From Candidatus Odinarchaeota archaeon (GTDB lineage: Archaea; Asgardarchaeota; Baldrarchaeia; Baldrarchaeales; DXJG01): a stretch of DNA of 6,131 bases. The stretch covers positions 1 to 6,131 of the forward strand of contig JAGGSW010000164.1 in NCBI GenBank assembly GCA_021158895.1, in the 5' to 3' direction. How positions within the stretch are numbered: position 1 is the stretch's first letter; each line of letters opens with the position of its first letter. The notes under the pieces were generated by a model. The model was not told the origin of the DNA. It was given only the letters and a program-made list of their open reading frames with translations, and ran no database searches. Both the position numbers and the translations under genes were made by a program. Shown piece after piece: positions 1-6,124 of this stretch.

Positions 1-6
1 CGCACC

Positions 7-32
7 TTTAAAGAGATTTTTTTCTCTTTAAA
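7..32. terminator. Perfect hairpin with T-rich loop, possible terminator
   Basis: The arm at 7-16 (TTTAAAGAGA) is the exact reverse complement of the arm at 23-32 (TCTCTTTAAA), with six T between them. The stem is AT-rich and there is a run of seven T at 17-23. It could end transcription of a gene left of the window, since archaeal termination relies on T-runs, or it could simply be a palindromic element. No gene is visible to its left, so direction and role are uncertain. Confidence 0.4.
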
Positions 33-111
33 ATTTTAATTATCAATTTTAAATACATTTTCTTATTTCTTTCACATTACTAAAAAATAATTTTTTATAC
101 TAAATCGTAAT

Positions 112-125
112 ATAAACTATATAAG
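112..125 (+). promoter_or_regulatory. Candidate archaeal promoter (TATA box with BRE-like A-run) for the CoA operon
   Basis: CTATATAAG at 117-125 resembles an archaeal box A and is preceded by the A-rich ATAAA (112-116), which could act as the BRE. Transcription would be expected to start about 25 bases downstream, near 145-150. That would leave a leader of about 50 bases before the small ORF at 197, or about 195 bases before the first large gene. A weaker alternative is TTTATAC at 94-100. The surrounding 33-196 stretch is very AT-rich and shows no other coding signal. Confidence 0.4.
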
Positions 126-196
126 TTGTAAGTTGAATCATATAGTTATGTAGGTGTTAAGTGTATTAACCCAATTTTTGAGGAGAGGCCGCATTT

Positions 197-331
197 ATGA
201 CCATAACTTCACAAGATCCACAATGTATTTCCAAAAGCTCTGCTTCTGAGCGCTTAAAAACATGTTTTAGATTAAATGGAAACTCCCTTAAGGACAAATT
301 ATTTAATTTATTTTTAAGGCGCCACGGGTAA
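197..331 (+). CDS. Possible small protein or leader peptide, 44 aa
   Basis: An ATG at 197 opens a 44-codon frame ending with TAA at 329-331. A strong purine-rich sequence, GAGGAGAGG (180-188), lies 8 bases upstream and looks like a Shine-Dalgarno site. The peptide begins MTITSQDPQC, is rich in Ser, contains two Cys (10 and 23), and has a basic/hydrophobic end (LFNLFLRRHG). I see no signal peptide, membrane segment or known domain. Its stop lies 12 bases before the preferred start of the CoA-transferase A gene, matching the intercistronic gaps of the operon, so it could be a first cistron or a translationally coupled leader. It could equally be a chance ORF in a leader RNA, because short frames are common. 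I do not recognise it. Confidence 0.35.
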   Translation: MTITSQDPQCISKSSASERLKTCFRLNGNSLKDKLFNLFLRRHG

Positions 332-337
332 GAGGTG
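332..337 (+). promoter_or_regulatory. Ribosome-binding site that decides the start of CoA-transferase A
   Basis: GAGGTG at 332-337 directly follows the stop of the small ORF. The longest frame would begin at GTG 335, inside this motif, or at TTG 338 right next to it. The TTG at 344 lies 6 bases downstream, a normal Shine-Dalgarno spacing, so it is the preferred start. The ATG at 365 is a further alternative but has no comparable site in front of it. Confidence 0.5.
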
Positions 338-343
338 TTGATC

Positions 344-1270
344 TTGGAGATTGAAGATAAGATTATGTCGGCTAAGGAAGCTATTAAGAAGTTTGTGAGT
401 GATGGGAATCTAGTTTGTTTTGGTGGATTTACACACGCTATTCCTTTTGCTCTTGGACATGAAATAATCCGTCAGAGAAAGAGAAACCTAACTGTTTCTA
501 AGGAGACCCCTGATTTAATTGTGGATCAGTTAATAGCTGCTGGATGCGTTGAGAAGGTTATTTTTAGTTGGGCTGGAAACCCGGGAGTAGGATTACTTCA
601 TGCTTTTCGCAGAGCCGTTGAAAAAGGTATTCCTCATCCAATAGAGATCGAGGAATATACTCACTTTACTCTAGGTGCCCGCTATTTTGCAGGTGCAGCG
701 GGAATTCCCTTTGTTCCAATTATTCCAAGCGTTTTAGGCTCTGATCTTCCAAAGTACAATAAAAACTTGAAGACTATTAAATGCCCATTTACAGGTAAAT
801 TGCTTTGCGCTATCCCTGCTTTGAACCCTGATGTTGCTATAATTCATGCTCAAAGAGCCGATAAAGAAGGAAATGTACAAATGTGGGGTATAATTGGTTC
901 AAATAAGGAAATAGCAATGGCAAGCAAGAAAGTGATAGTTTCCGTGGAAGAGATCGTAGATAGCGAGGTTATACGTAGGGACCCCAATAGAACGATTATT
1001 CCTGCGTTTAAGGTCGATGCTATAATAGAGGAGCCTTGGGGTGCTCATCCCTCCTATACACAAGGCTACTATGATAGGGATAACGAGTTTTACCTTGAAT
1101 ACGATAAATTAACAAGAACTGTCGAAGGTATGGAGAAATTTCTTAATGAATGGGTTTATGGTGTTGAAAACAGGAAGGAATATTTGAAGAAGCTGGGAGT
1201 TGAACGAATATTAAAACTTCTACCAAAAACTTACAGTTCTATTCCTGTTGACTACGGATATTATGGTTAA
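344..1270 (+). CDS. CoA-transferase subunit A, glutaconate CoA-transferase-like
   Basis: This is the alpha subunit of a family I CoA-transferase, a cytosolic enzyme that moves CoA between an acyl-CoA and a free carboxylate. From TTG 344 it is 308 aa, close to the roughly 320 aa of Acidaminococcus GctA. It shares that protein's signature blocks as I remember them: GGFT near residue 27, GIPFVP in the middle, IIHAQRADKEGN (His168), EEIVDSEVIRRDP, and GAHPS towards the C terminus, followed by an EWVYG..EYLKKLG tail. There is no signal peptide. It lies 11 bases before subunit B and so forms an obligate pair with it. Start choice: GTG 335, TTG 338, TTG 344 and ATG 365 are all in frame; the GAGGTG motif favours 344. 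The acyl substrate cannot be read from sequence. IpdA-type ring-opening hydrolases belong to the same superfamily, so a hydrolase role remains possible. Confidence 0.88.
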   Translation: MEIEDKIMSAKEAIKKFVSDGNLVCFGGFTHAIPFALGHEIIRQRKRNLTVSKETPDLIVDQLIAAGCVEKVIFSWAGNPGVGLLHAFRRAVEKGIPHPIEIEEYTHFTLGARYFAGAAGIPFVPIIPSVLGSDLPKYNKNLKTIKCPFTGKLLCAIPALNPDVAIIHAQRADKEGNVQMWGIIGSNKEIAMASKKVIVSVEEIVDSEVIRRDPNRTIIPAFKVDAIIEEPWGAHPSYTQGYYDRDNEFYLEYDKLTRTVEGMEKFLNEWVYGVENRKEYLKKLGVERILKLLPKTYSSIPVDYGYYG

Positions 1271-1281
1271 AGGTGATATTA

Positions 1282-2064
1282 ATGAGTAAGAGGTATGCTA
1301 AGGATTATACTCTTCGAGAAATGATGATTGTCGCTGCTGCAAGAGAGTTAAAAAATGGAGACAAAGTTTTGGTTGGCATTGGAATTCCGCAATTAGCTGC
1401 TATTTTAGCTCAACGAACACATGCTCCAAACCTTAACATAATATATGAATCAGGTATTTTTGGTTCTAGACCAGCCAGATTGCCTCTTTCAATAGGTGAT
1501 CCGACGATTGTGAGCGGTTCTGCAGGTGTTTTCAGCTTCTTTGAAACTTTTGCCTATCTTCTTCAGCGAGGATATATCGATGTGGGTTTTATTGGAGCTG
1601 CTCAAATAGATAAATATGGAAACATAAATACAACTGTAATTGGAGACTATTCTAAACCAAAGGTAAGACTTCCAGGAAGTGGCGGGGCATGTGCAATTTC
1701 ATCCTTCGCCAAAAAGGTAATAGTTATTACTCCCCATGAAAAAAGGCGTTTTGTAGAGAAACTGGATTTCCTGACAAGCCCAGGCTTCTTGAAGGGGGGT
1801 GGTTCAAGAGAGAAAATAGGTTTGCATGGTGGAGGCCCGAGTGTGGTTATATCTACGCTAGGTATTTTACGTTTTGATCCTAAAACTGGAGAGATGTATT
1901 TGGATTCTTATCATCCAGGGGTAACTATTGATCAGGTTAAGGAAGCTACTAGCTGGGATTTGAAAATATCTCCAAATGCTAAGGAAACAGAGCCTCCAAC
2001 TGAAGAAGAAATCAGAATATTGAGAGAAGAAATAGATCCCATGGGGATATTTCTTAAAAAGTAG
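1282..2064 (+). CDS. CoA-transferase subunit B, glutaconate CoA-transferase-like
   Basis: This is the beta subunit of the same family I CoA-transferase, 260 aa from ATG 1282. It matches Acidaminococcus GctB along its length as I recall it: NGDKVLVGIGIP (25-36), APNLNIIYESG (48-58), FIGAAQIDKYGN, IGDYSKPK, GSGGA (132-136), HEKRRFVEKLD, TSPGF, and a closing REEIDP. In GctB the Glu of the VESG motif (Glu54) forms the glutamyl-CoA thioester; the equivalent here is Glu56 in YESG (codon 1447-1449), so the transferase nucleophile is present. The start is ATG 1282 with AGGTGAT (1271-1277) just upstream; the in-frame GTG at 1273 lies inside that motif and is unlikely. The gene follows subunit A by 11 bases and precedes the thiolase by 22. 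The family assignment is secure; the substrate is unknown. Confidence 0.9.
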   Translation: MSKRYAKDYTLREMMIVAAARELKNGDKVLVGIGIPQLAAILAQRTHAPNLNIIYESGIFGSRPARLPLSIGDPTIVSGSAGVFSFFETFAYLLQRGYIDVGFIGAAQIDKYGNINTTVIGDYSKPKVRLPGSGGACAISSFAKKVIVITPHEKRRFVEKLDFLTSPGFLKGGGSREKIGLHGGGPSVVISTLGILRFDPKTGEMYLDSYHPGVTIDQVKEATSWDLKISPNAKETEPPTEEEIRILREEIDPMGIFLKK

Positions 2065-2086
2065 ATTAATGTGGTGAGGGTTTAAA

Positions 2087-3256
2087 GTGTATAAGGTTGC
2101 AATTATAGGGGTTGGGCAAACTAGGTTTGGGGAATTTGCTGATAAAGGCGTTAAGGAGCTTTTTGTTGAGGCTTTTCTTGAGGCTATAAATGATGTTGAT
2201 AAGGGTATTGACCCAAAGGAGATAGAAGAAGCTTATATAGGGAATCTTGGTGTGGGTGGAATTCAGCTTGGAAATTTTTCCTCAATGGCTGTAGATCAAA
2301 TAGGTTTGCATGGTATTCCTGCTACTAGAGTTGAAAACGCGTGCGCATCGAGTGGCTTTGCTTTTCGAAGCGCAGTAATGGCAATTATGTCTGGTGTTTG
2401 CGATGTAGTTCTTGCTGGTGGAGTTGAAAAAATGACTGATATTCCACGTGATAAGCTTAGATACTGGCTCGGTGTTTCTGGTGACACTGAATGGGAAAGA
2501 CTTGCTGGTATGACTTTTCCTGGGGTCTACGCTTTAATGGCTTTAAGACACATGCATCAATATGGTACGAAACGGGAGCATTTAGCTATGGTTGCTGTTA
2601 AAAATCATAAGAATGGGGCACAGAACCCGAAGGCGCATTTTCAAAGGGAGACAACTCTTGAAAGGGCTTTGAATAGTCCGATGGTGGCATATCCGCTTAC
2701 AATATTTGATTGTTGTCCTGTTTCAGATGGTGCATCAGTTGCAATTTTATGTAGAGCTGATTTAGCTAAAAAATATACAGATACGCCAATATATGTTGCT
2801 GGTTTTGGTGCTGGAACTGATAGGTTATCACTTTTTGAAAGGGAAGATTTCACTACTCTCATGTCCTCTGTTCTTGCTGCTAAGCAAGCTTATAAAATGG
2901 CTGGGATTAAGCCTAAAGATGTTGATGTCGCTGAGGTTCATGACTGTTTCACTATTGCTGAGATTATTGCTTACGAAGATTTGGGTTTCTGCAAAAAGGG
3001 TGAGGGAGCAAAATTAATTGAAGAGGGAGAAACCGAGATAGGCGGTAGAATACCTGTAAACCCAAGCGGGGGATTAAAAGCTAAAGGTCATCCTATTGGA
3101 GCAACTGGTACAGGTCAAATATATGAAATTGTGAAGCAGTTGCGCGATGAGGCTGAGAAGAGAAGTAGACAGGTGAGTGGAGCAGAGATTGGTTTAACAC
3201 ACAATGTTGGTGGATCTGGTGGTACAGCTGTTGTTCACATACTTAGGAGAGGGTGA
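2087..3256 (+). CDS. Thiolase (acetyl-CoA C-acyltransferase, archaeal/SCP2-type)
   Basis: This 389-aa thiolase would cleave a 3-oxoacyl-CoA with CoA, or run the reverse Claisen condensation of two acyl-CoAs. The N-terminal core has VAIIGVGQTRFG (4-15). The nucleophile is Cys86 in ENACASSG. The second half carries EVHDCF (His285), NPSGGLKAKGHPIGATG (His335), and HNVGGSGG (His372), which stands where classical thiolases have a second Cys. That pattern is normal for archaeal and SCP2-type thiolases, so the enzyme looks fully catalytic. The start is GTG 2087, with GGTGAGGG (2073-2080) 6 bases upstream. The stop is only 4 bases before the HMGS-like gene. In the archaeal mevalonate pathway this family makes acetoacetyl-CoA in complex with HMG-CoA synthase and DUF35. 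Here the CoA-transferase genes upstream suggest that it may instead handle a 3-oxoacyl-CoA formed by CoA transfer. Confidence 0.9.
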   Translation: MYKVAIIGVGQTRFGEFADKGVKELFVEAFLEAINDVDKGIDPKEIEEAYIGNLGVGGIQLGNFSSMAVDQIGLHGIPATRVENACASSGFAFRSAVMAIMSGVCDVVLAGGVEKMTDIPRDKLRYWLGVSGDTEWERLAGMTFPGVYALMALRHMHQYGTKREHLAMVAVKNHKNGAQNPKAHFQRETTLERALNSPMVAYPLTIFDCCPVSDGASVAILCRADLAKKYTDTPIYVAGFGAGTDRLSLFEREDFTTLMSSVLAAKQAYKMAGIKPKDVDVAEVHDCFTIAEIIAYEDLGFCKKGEGAKLIEEGETEIGGRIPVNPSGGLKAKGHPIGATGTGQIYEIVKQLRDEAEKRSRQVSGAEIGLTHNVGGSGGTAVVHILRRG

Positions 3257-3260
3257 TTTT

Positions 3261-4289
3261 ATGGAGGGTAAATGTGGAATTGTAGGATATGGTGTGTATA
3301 TTCCAAGATTTAGAATAAAGAGTGAAGAGTATGTTAAGGCTTGGGGCATTTTTGCTGCCCCGGGGGTAAAGGAGAAAGCTGTTGCTGGTTTTGATGAAGA
3401 TCCTATAACGATGGCTATAGAAGCCTCTATGAATGCTATTAACTATGCTGGTATCGATGCTACCGATATTAATTGTGTTTATTTTGCTTCCTCCCATCCT
3501 CCCTATGCGGAGAAACTTATGTCTAGTACTATTTCAACGGCTATAGGTGCACCTTCAAACATTGCTACTTCGGATTTCACTTCTTCAACTAAAGCGGGCA
3601 CGGCAGCTATGCTTGCGGCGTTAGATTTTGTAGCTTCAGGTAGAGGAGATTTTGCTCTTGTTGTTGCTGCTGATAGTCCCTATGCGGATTTTAAAGATTT
3701 TATTGAGCATCGTTTAGGTAGCGGTGCAGTTGCTTTTATAATTGGTAAAGAAGATTTGATAGCCTTTATAGAAGGGATCCATTCTGTTAGTATGGAGTTT
3801 TTCGGTGAAAGATTTAGGAAGAGTGGAGAAAAATTTCTTAGAGATCTTGCAATCAGATCATATGCCAAATACGCCCTTAATAAAATTTACACTATGTGTG
3901 TTAGTGAACTTCTTAGGAAGATTGGTAGGAAGCCTGATGACTATAAGTACGTTGTTTTTCAGCAGTTTGACAGGAGAACTCCGTTAGAAGTAGCGTTAAG
4001 ACTTGGATTTAAACCTGAGCAAGTTACTCCAACACTTTTATGCACTAAGATAGGTGATACAGGTTCTGCGTCATGCCTTATAAGTTTGGCATCGATTTTA
4101 GATGCAGTTAATCCTAATGAGAGGATACTTGTTGTTTCTTACGGTGCGGGTGCTGGTAGCGATGCTTTAAGCATTGTAGTAACGGAGAACATTAAGAAAA
4201 AGAAGGATTTTTTAACTGTTGAGGATTACCTTGAAGATAAGGAATATGTGGACTATTTGACGTATTTGAAGTTTAAGAGGGGAATATAG
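3261..4289 (+). CDS. HMG-CoA synthase-like protein lacking the catalytic triad
   Basis: This is a 342-aa thiolase-fold protein of the archaeal HMG-CoA synthase family. The family is shown by the N-terminal GIVGYGVYIPRFRIK (6-20), a KAGTAA block (111-116), GSGAVAFIIG (153-162), RKPDDYKYVVF (223-233), and a C-terminal VSYGAGAGSDA (292-302). Archaeal HMG-CoA synthase uses a Glu in a SESHPYA-like motif, a Cys in ACKAGT, and a His in FHQP. By eye the matching positions here are Ser78 (SSHPPYA), Thr110 (SSTKAGT) and Gln234 (FQQFD), and the Asn of GNT reads Asp266. It therefore should not make HMG-CoA by the known mechanism, although the fold and length are intact with no frameshift. The start is ATG 3261 behind GGAGAGGGTGAT; the in-frame upstream GTG at 3204 lies inside the thiolase gene. 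It may be a structural or CoA-binding partner of the thiolase, or have a different chemistry. Annotation as mvaS would mislead. Confidence 0.8.
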   Translation: MEGKCGIVGYGVYIPRFRIKSEEYVKAWGIFAAPGVKEKAVAGFDEDPITMAIEASMNAINYAGIDATDINCVYFASSHPPYAEKLMSSTISTAIGAPSNIATSDFTSSTKAGTAAMLAALDFVASGRGDFALVVAADSPYADFKDFIEHRLGSGAVAFIIGKEDLIAFIEGIHSVSMEFFGERFRKSGEKFLRDLAIRSYAKYALNKIYTMCVSELLRKIGRKPDDYKYVVFQQFDRRTPLEVALRLGFKPEQVTPTLLCTKIGDTGSASCLISLASILDAVNPNERILVVSYGAGAGSDALSIVVTENIKKKKDFLTVEDYLEDKEYVDYLTYLKFKRGI

Positions 4290-4304
4290 GCTGGAGGGAT
4301 GAAA

Positions 4305-4745
4305 ATGGCATATGTTTCTATTCCAGCTTATTGGAAGACCATACCTCAAAGATATAGTTTGATTGGATTAAGATGCAAAAACTGTGGATACATAAATTTC
4401 CCGGCAAGAGAGATATGTGCTAAATGTGGTAAAAAATCGGAATTCGAACCTATAAAATTGAGCGGTAAAGGGAAAATATACTCCTATACGATCATTGCCG
4501 CCGGCAGTACACCTCCAGAATTCTTGCTACAGGAAAAATATGTTGGTTCATACCCTGTGGCCATCATAGAATTGGTAGAAGGCCCGAAAATTGTTGCACA
4601 GCTTACTGATTATAAAATCGAAGAATTGAAGATTGGAATGGAAGTTGAGGCGGTTTTCAGAAAAATATACGAAGACAACCAAGTAATTAGATATGGAATA
4701 AAATTCAGGCCGATTAGAAAACGTAGAATACATAAAGGGAGTTAA
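4305..4745 (+). CDS. DUF35 zinc-ribbon/OB-fold protein, thiolase-associated
   Basis: This 146-aa acyl-CoA-associated DUF35 protein has an N-terminal helix region (IPAYWKTIPQRYSL, 6-19). A rubredoxin-like zinc ribbon follows, with Cys24-x2-Cys27 and Cys38-x2-Cys41. Then comes an OB-fold (about 48-130) with GKGKIYSYTII, YPVAIIEL, VAQLTDYK and IGMEVEAVF, and a basic tail (RPIRKRRIHKGS). In the archaeal thiolase/HMG-CoA-synthase complex the DUF35 protein bridges the two enzymes and helps form a shared CoA site; in PhlB-type systems it is likewise a partner of a thiolase-like enzyme. Position right after the HMGS-like gene (15-base gap) implies the same scaffold role here. The start is probably ATG 4305, since GGAGGG (4293-4298) abuts the ATG at 4299 but lies 6 bases from 4305. 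It appears to be the last gene of the operon. Confidence 0.88.
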   Translation: MAYVSIPAYWKTIPQRYSLIGLRCKNCGYINFPAREICAKCGKKSEFEPIKLSGKGKIYSYTIIAAGSTPPEFLLQEKYVGSYPVAIIELVEGPKIVAQLTDYKIEELKIGMEVEAVFRKIYEDNQVIRYGIKFRPIRKRRIHKGS

Positions 4746-4748
4746 AAA

Positions 4749-4820
4749 GTGATACATACGACATTTAATCTCAGCAAATCACAGTTTATGGGACGTAGGT
4801 TGTCAATAAAAAGAAAATGA
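4749..4820 (+). other. Doubtful 23-codon micro-ORF after the operon
   Basis: GTG 4749 opens 23 codons ending at TGA 4818-4820. GGGAG (4738-4742), which lies within the end of the DUF35 gene, sits 6 bases upstream. The peptide is basic (ending GRRLSIKRK). No family is recognisable. The length and the AT-rich setting make chance quite likely, so it is listed as a possible feature only. Confidence 0.12.
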
Positions 4821-4870
4821 AGGAAATACTTTAGATGGATTTGTTTTCCGTACTAGCTCAACGGTTACCT

Positions 4871-4886
4871 AAAGATTTATTAATAC
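4871..4886 (+). promoter_or_regulatory. Candidate archaeal promoter for the metallophosphoesterase
   Basis: AAAGATTTATTAATAC contains a TATA-like TTTATTAA (4876-4883) preceded by an A/G-rich AAAGA that could act as the BRE. Transcription would begin near 4903-4910, giving a very short leader with GGTGATG (4912-4918) as ribosome-binding site before TTG 4923. The 177-base gap after the DUF35 gene and this element suggest a separate transcription unit. The rest of the gap shows no tRNA, snoRNA-like boxes in a sensible arrangement, or clear terminator. Confidence 0.4.
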
Positions 4887-4922
4887 TAAATTTGACTTAG
4901 ATTCTAGGCGTGGTGATGAACA

Positions 4923-5882
4923 TTGACAGAAAAGATAAGAATATTTCATGCTGTAGATGTACATGGAAGTGAAATTGTTTGGCGAAAATGGTTATCAATT
5001 CCAAAAATTCACAAAGCAGATATATTGCTTTTTTGCGGGGATTTAACCGGCAAACTAGTTGTTCCTATAATCGAGGAGAAACCTGGGCGCTATAAAACTC
5101 AAATATACGGAAGATGGGTTAAAGAAAAGGGTGAAAAGGGTCTCAAGAAATTGGTCGACAAAATTTCCTCTATAGGCTTTTATCCACACGTATGCGATCC
5201 AGACGAATATGAACATCTTAGGAGCCACCCCGAAGAAGTTAATGAACTCTTCCGAAAATATATGATTGAAAGATTGGACAGATGGTTAACTATGGCCGAG
5301 GAAAAAGTGCCCGAAAACGTAAAAATAGTAGTAATGCCTGGAAACGATGATTCACAGGAGATAGATGAAACAATAAAGGCTCATGGGGATAGAGTCATTT
5401 ATCCTCTCGGTAGACCTATAAATCTTTGTTTTGACTACGAGATGATTAGTTTTGAATGGGTTAACCCAACGCCATGGGACACGCCTCGCGAAGCACCTGA
5501 GGAAAAACTATGGGAAATGCTGCAAAAATTGAAGGATCAAGTTACTACCGACTGGAATAAGGTAATATTGAATTTCCACTGCCCTCCCTTTGGAACTAAA
5601 TTGGACTTAGCTCCGAAACTGGATGAAAACCTGAAACCACAAGTGTTTATGGGTAGCGTTATATATGAACATGTGGGTAGTAAATCTATAAGGAGATTTA
5701 TTGAGGAAAATCAGCCCATGCTTGGTCTACACGGTCATATTCATGAATCTTATGCCTCAGATTATATAGGTAAAACTCTTGTAATAAATCCTGGATCGGA
5801 ATATAGTGAGGGTATACTTAGAGGTTTTATTATAGATCTTACTAAGGATGGAATTGAAAAATGGTGGAAGATAGAGGGATAA
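4923..5882 (+). CDS. Calcineurin-like metallophosphoesterase
   Basis: This 319-aa cytosolic phosphoesterase has all the dinuclear-metal motifs of the calcineurin-like superfamily in order: Asp12-x-His14 (VDVHGS), Gly39-Asp40 (FCGDLTG), Gly140-Asn141 (PGNDD), His219 (NFHCPP) and Gly-His272-x-His274 (HGHIHES), followed by INPGS (288-292). About 100 residues separate the GD and GND motifs, far more than in minimal family members; that stretch (about 44-135) is charged and probably helical, with Trp and Tyr, and may form a cap that shapes substrate choice. The start is TTG 4923: an in-frame TGA lies at 4917-4919, no other start precedes the DVHG strand, and GGTGATG lies just upstream. The last 22 bases overlap the next ORF. 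The substrate (nucleotide, phosphoprotein or nucleic-acid phosphodiester) cannot be told from the sequence, and nothing ties it to the CoA operon beyond proximity. Confidence 0.88.
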   Translation: MTEKIRIFHAVDVHGSEIVWRKWLSIPKIHKADILLFCGDLTGKLVVPIIEEKPGRYKTQIYGRWVKEKGEKGLKKLVDKISSIGFYPHVCDPDEYEHLRSHPEEVNELFRKYMIERLDRWLTMAEEKVPENVKIVVMPGNDDSQEIDETIKAHGDRVIYPLGRPINLCFDYEMISFEWVNPTPWDTPREAPEEKLWEMLQKLKDQVTTDWNKVILNFHCPPFGTKLDLAPKLDENLKPQVFMGSVIYEHVGSKSIRRFIEENQPMLGLHGHIHESYASDYIGKTLVINPGSEYSEGILRGFIIDLTKDGIEKWWKIEG

Positions 5883-6124
5883 CTAATAGTGAGGAAGAAT
5901 TTATACCTAGTGAAGAGTTTATAAACACCGCAAAGACTTTGATAGAGGAGGCGCAAAAAGAAGGTATTATACTACGGGTTATGGGCGCATTAGCTATAAG
6001 GATACACTCTACGCCTGAAATGGCAGAACTTCACAAAAAACTTGGAAGGTTTGCAGGGAAAAAGCATACGTTTACCGCCGTAGCTATTTTAGACTATCAA
6101 AAGCCTCGACCAAAAGTCCAATAG
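5861..6124 (+). CDS. Short nucleotidyltransferase-like protein, possibly truncated or degenerate
   Basis: This 87-codon frame starts at ATG 5861 (or GTG 5864) inside the end of the metallophosphoesterase gene and stops at TAG 6122-6124. The N terminus (1-35) is acidic and helical. Residues 38-63 (LRVMGALAIRIHS..LHKKLGR) resemble the opening of a nucleotidyltransferase-like family found in archaea and Chloroflexi, in which a G-x-x-A-x-R-x-H segment is followed by a F-T-D-I-D metal-binding motif. Here the corresponding segment reads FTAVAI (71-76), so both Asp positions would be Ala73 and Ala75, and the protein stops soon after, well short of a full domain. A seven-residue stretch (FAGKKHT) also separates LGR from FTAVA. 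It may be a pseudogene, a frameshifted copy or a short non-catalytic version. The family call is from memory and weak. The 22-base overlap suggests co-translation with the phosphoesterase. Confidence 0.5.
   Translation: MVEDRGITNSEEEFIPSEEFINTAKTLIEEAQKEGIILRVMGALAIRIHSTPEMAELHKKLGRFAGKKHTFTAVAILDYQKPRPKVQ

Noticed and set aside
2296..2862. Minus-strand frames opposite the thiolase
   Set aside because: They are antisense shadows of the thiolase codons, with no motif or start signal.
2793..3017. 74-codon plus-strand frame inside the thiolase gene
   Set aside because: It lies wholly within a well-supported thiolase in another frame and has low-complexity, Leu-rich content with no ribosome-binding site.
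3243..3868. Minus-strand frames opposite the HMGS-like gene
   Set aside because: They are antisense to a conserved coding region, with a Ser/Ile-rich composition typical of shadow frames.
3261..4289. Calling this gene mvaS and the operon a mevalonate-pathway cluster
   Set aside because: The Glu, Cys and His needed for HMG-CoA synthesis appear absent, and the upstream CoA-transferase pair is not part of that pathway.
4913..4919. GTGATGA as a C box of a C/D-box guide RNA
   Set aside because: It coincides with the ribosome-binding site of the phosphoesterase gene, and no CTGA D box or terminal stem is arranged with it.
4746..4922. tRNA or other structured RNA in the intergenic gap
   Set aside because: There is no T-loop motif, acceptor stem pairing or other structure that I could find by eye.
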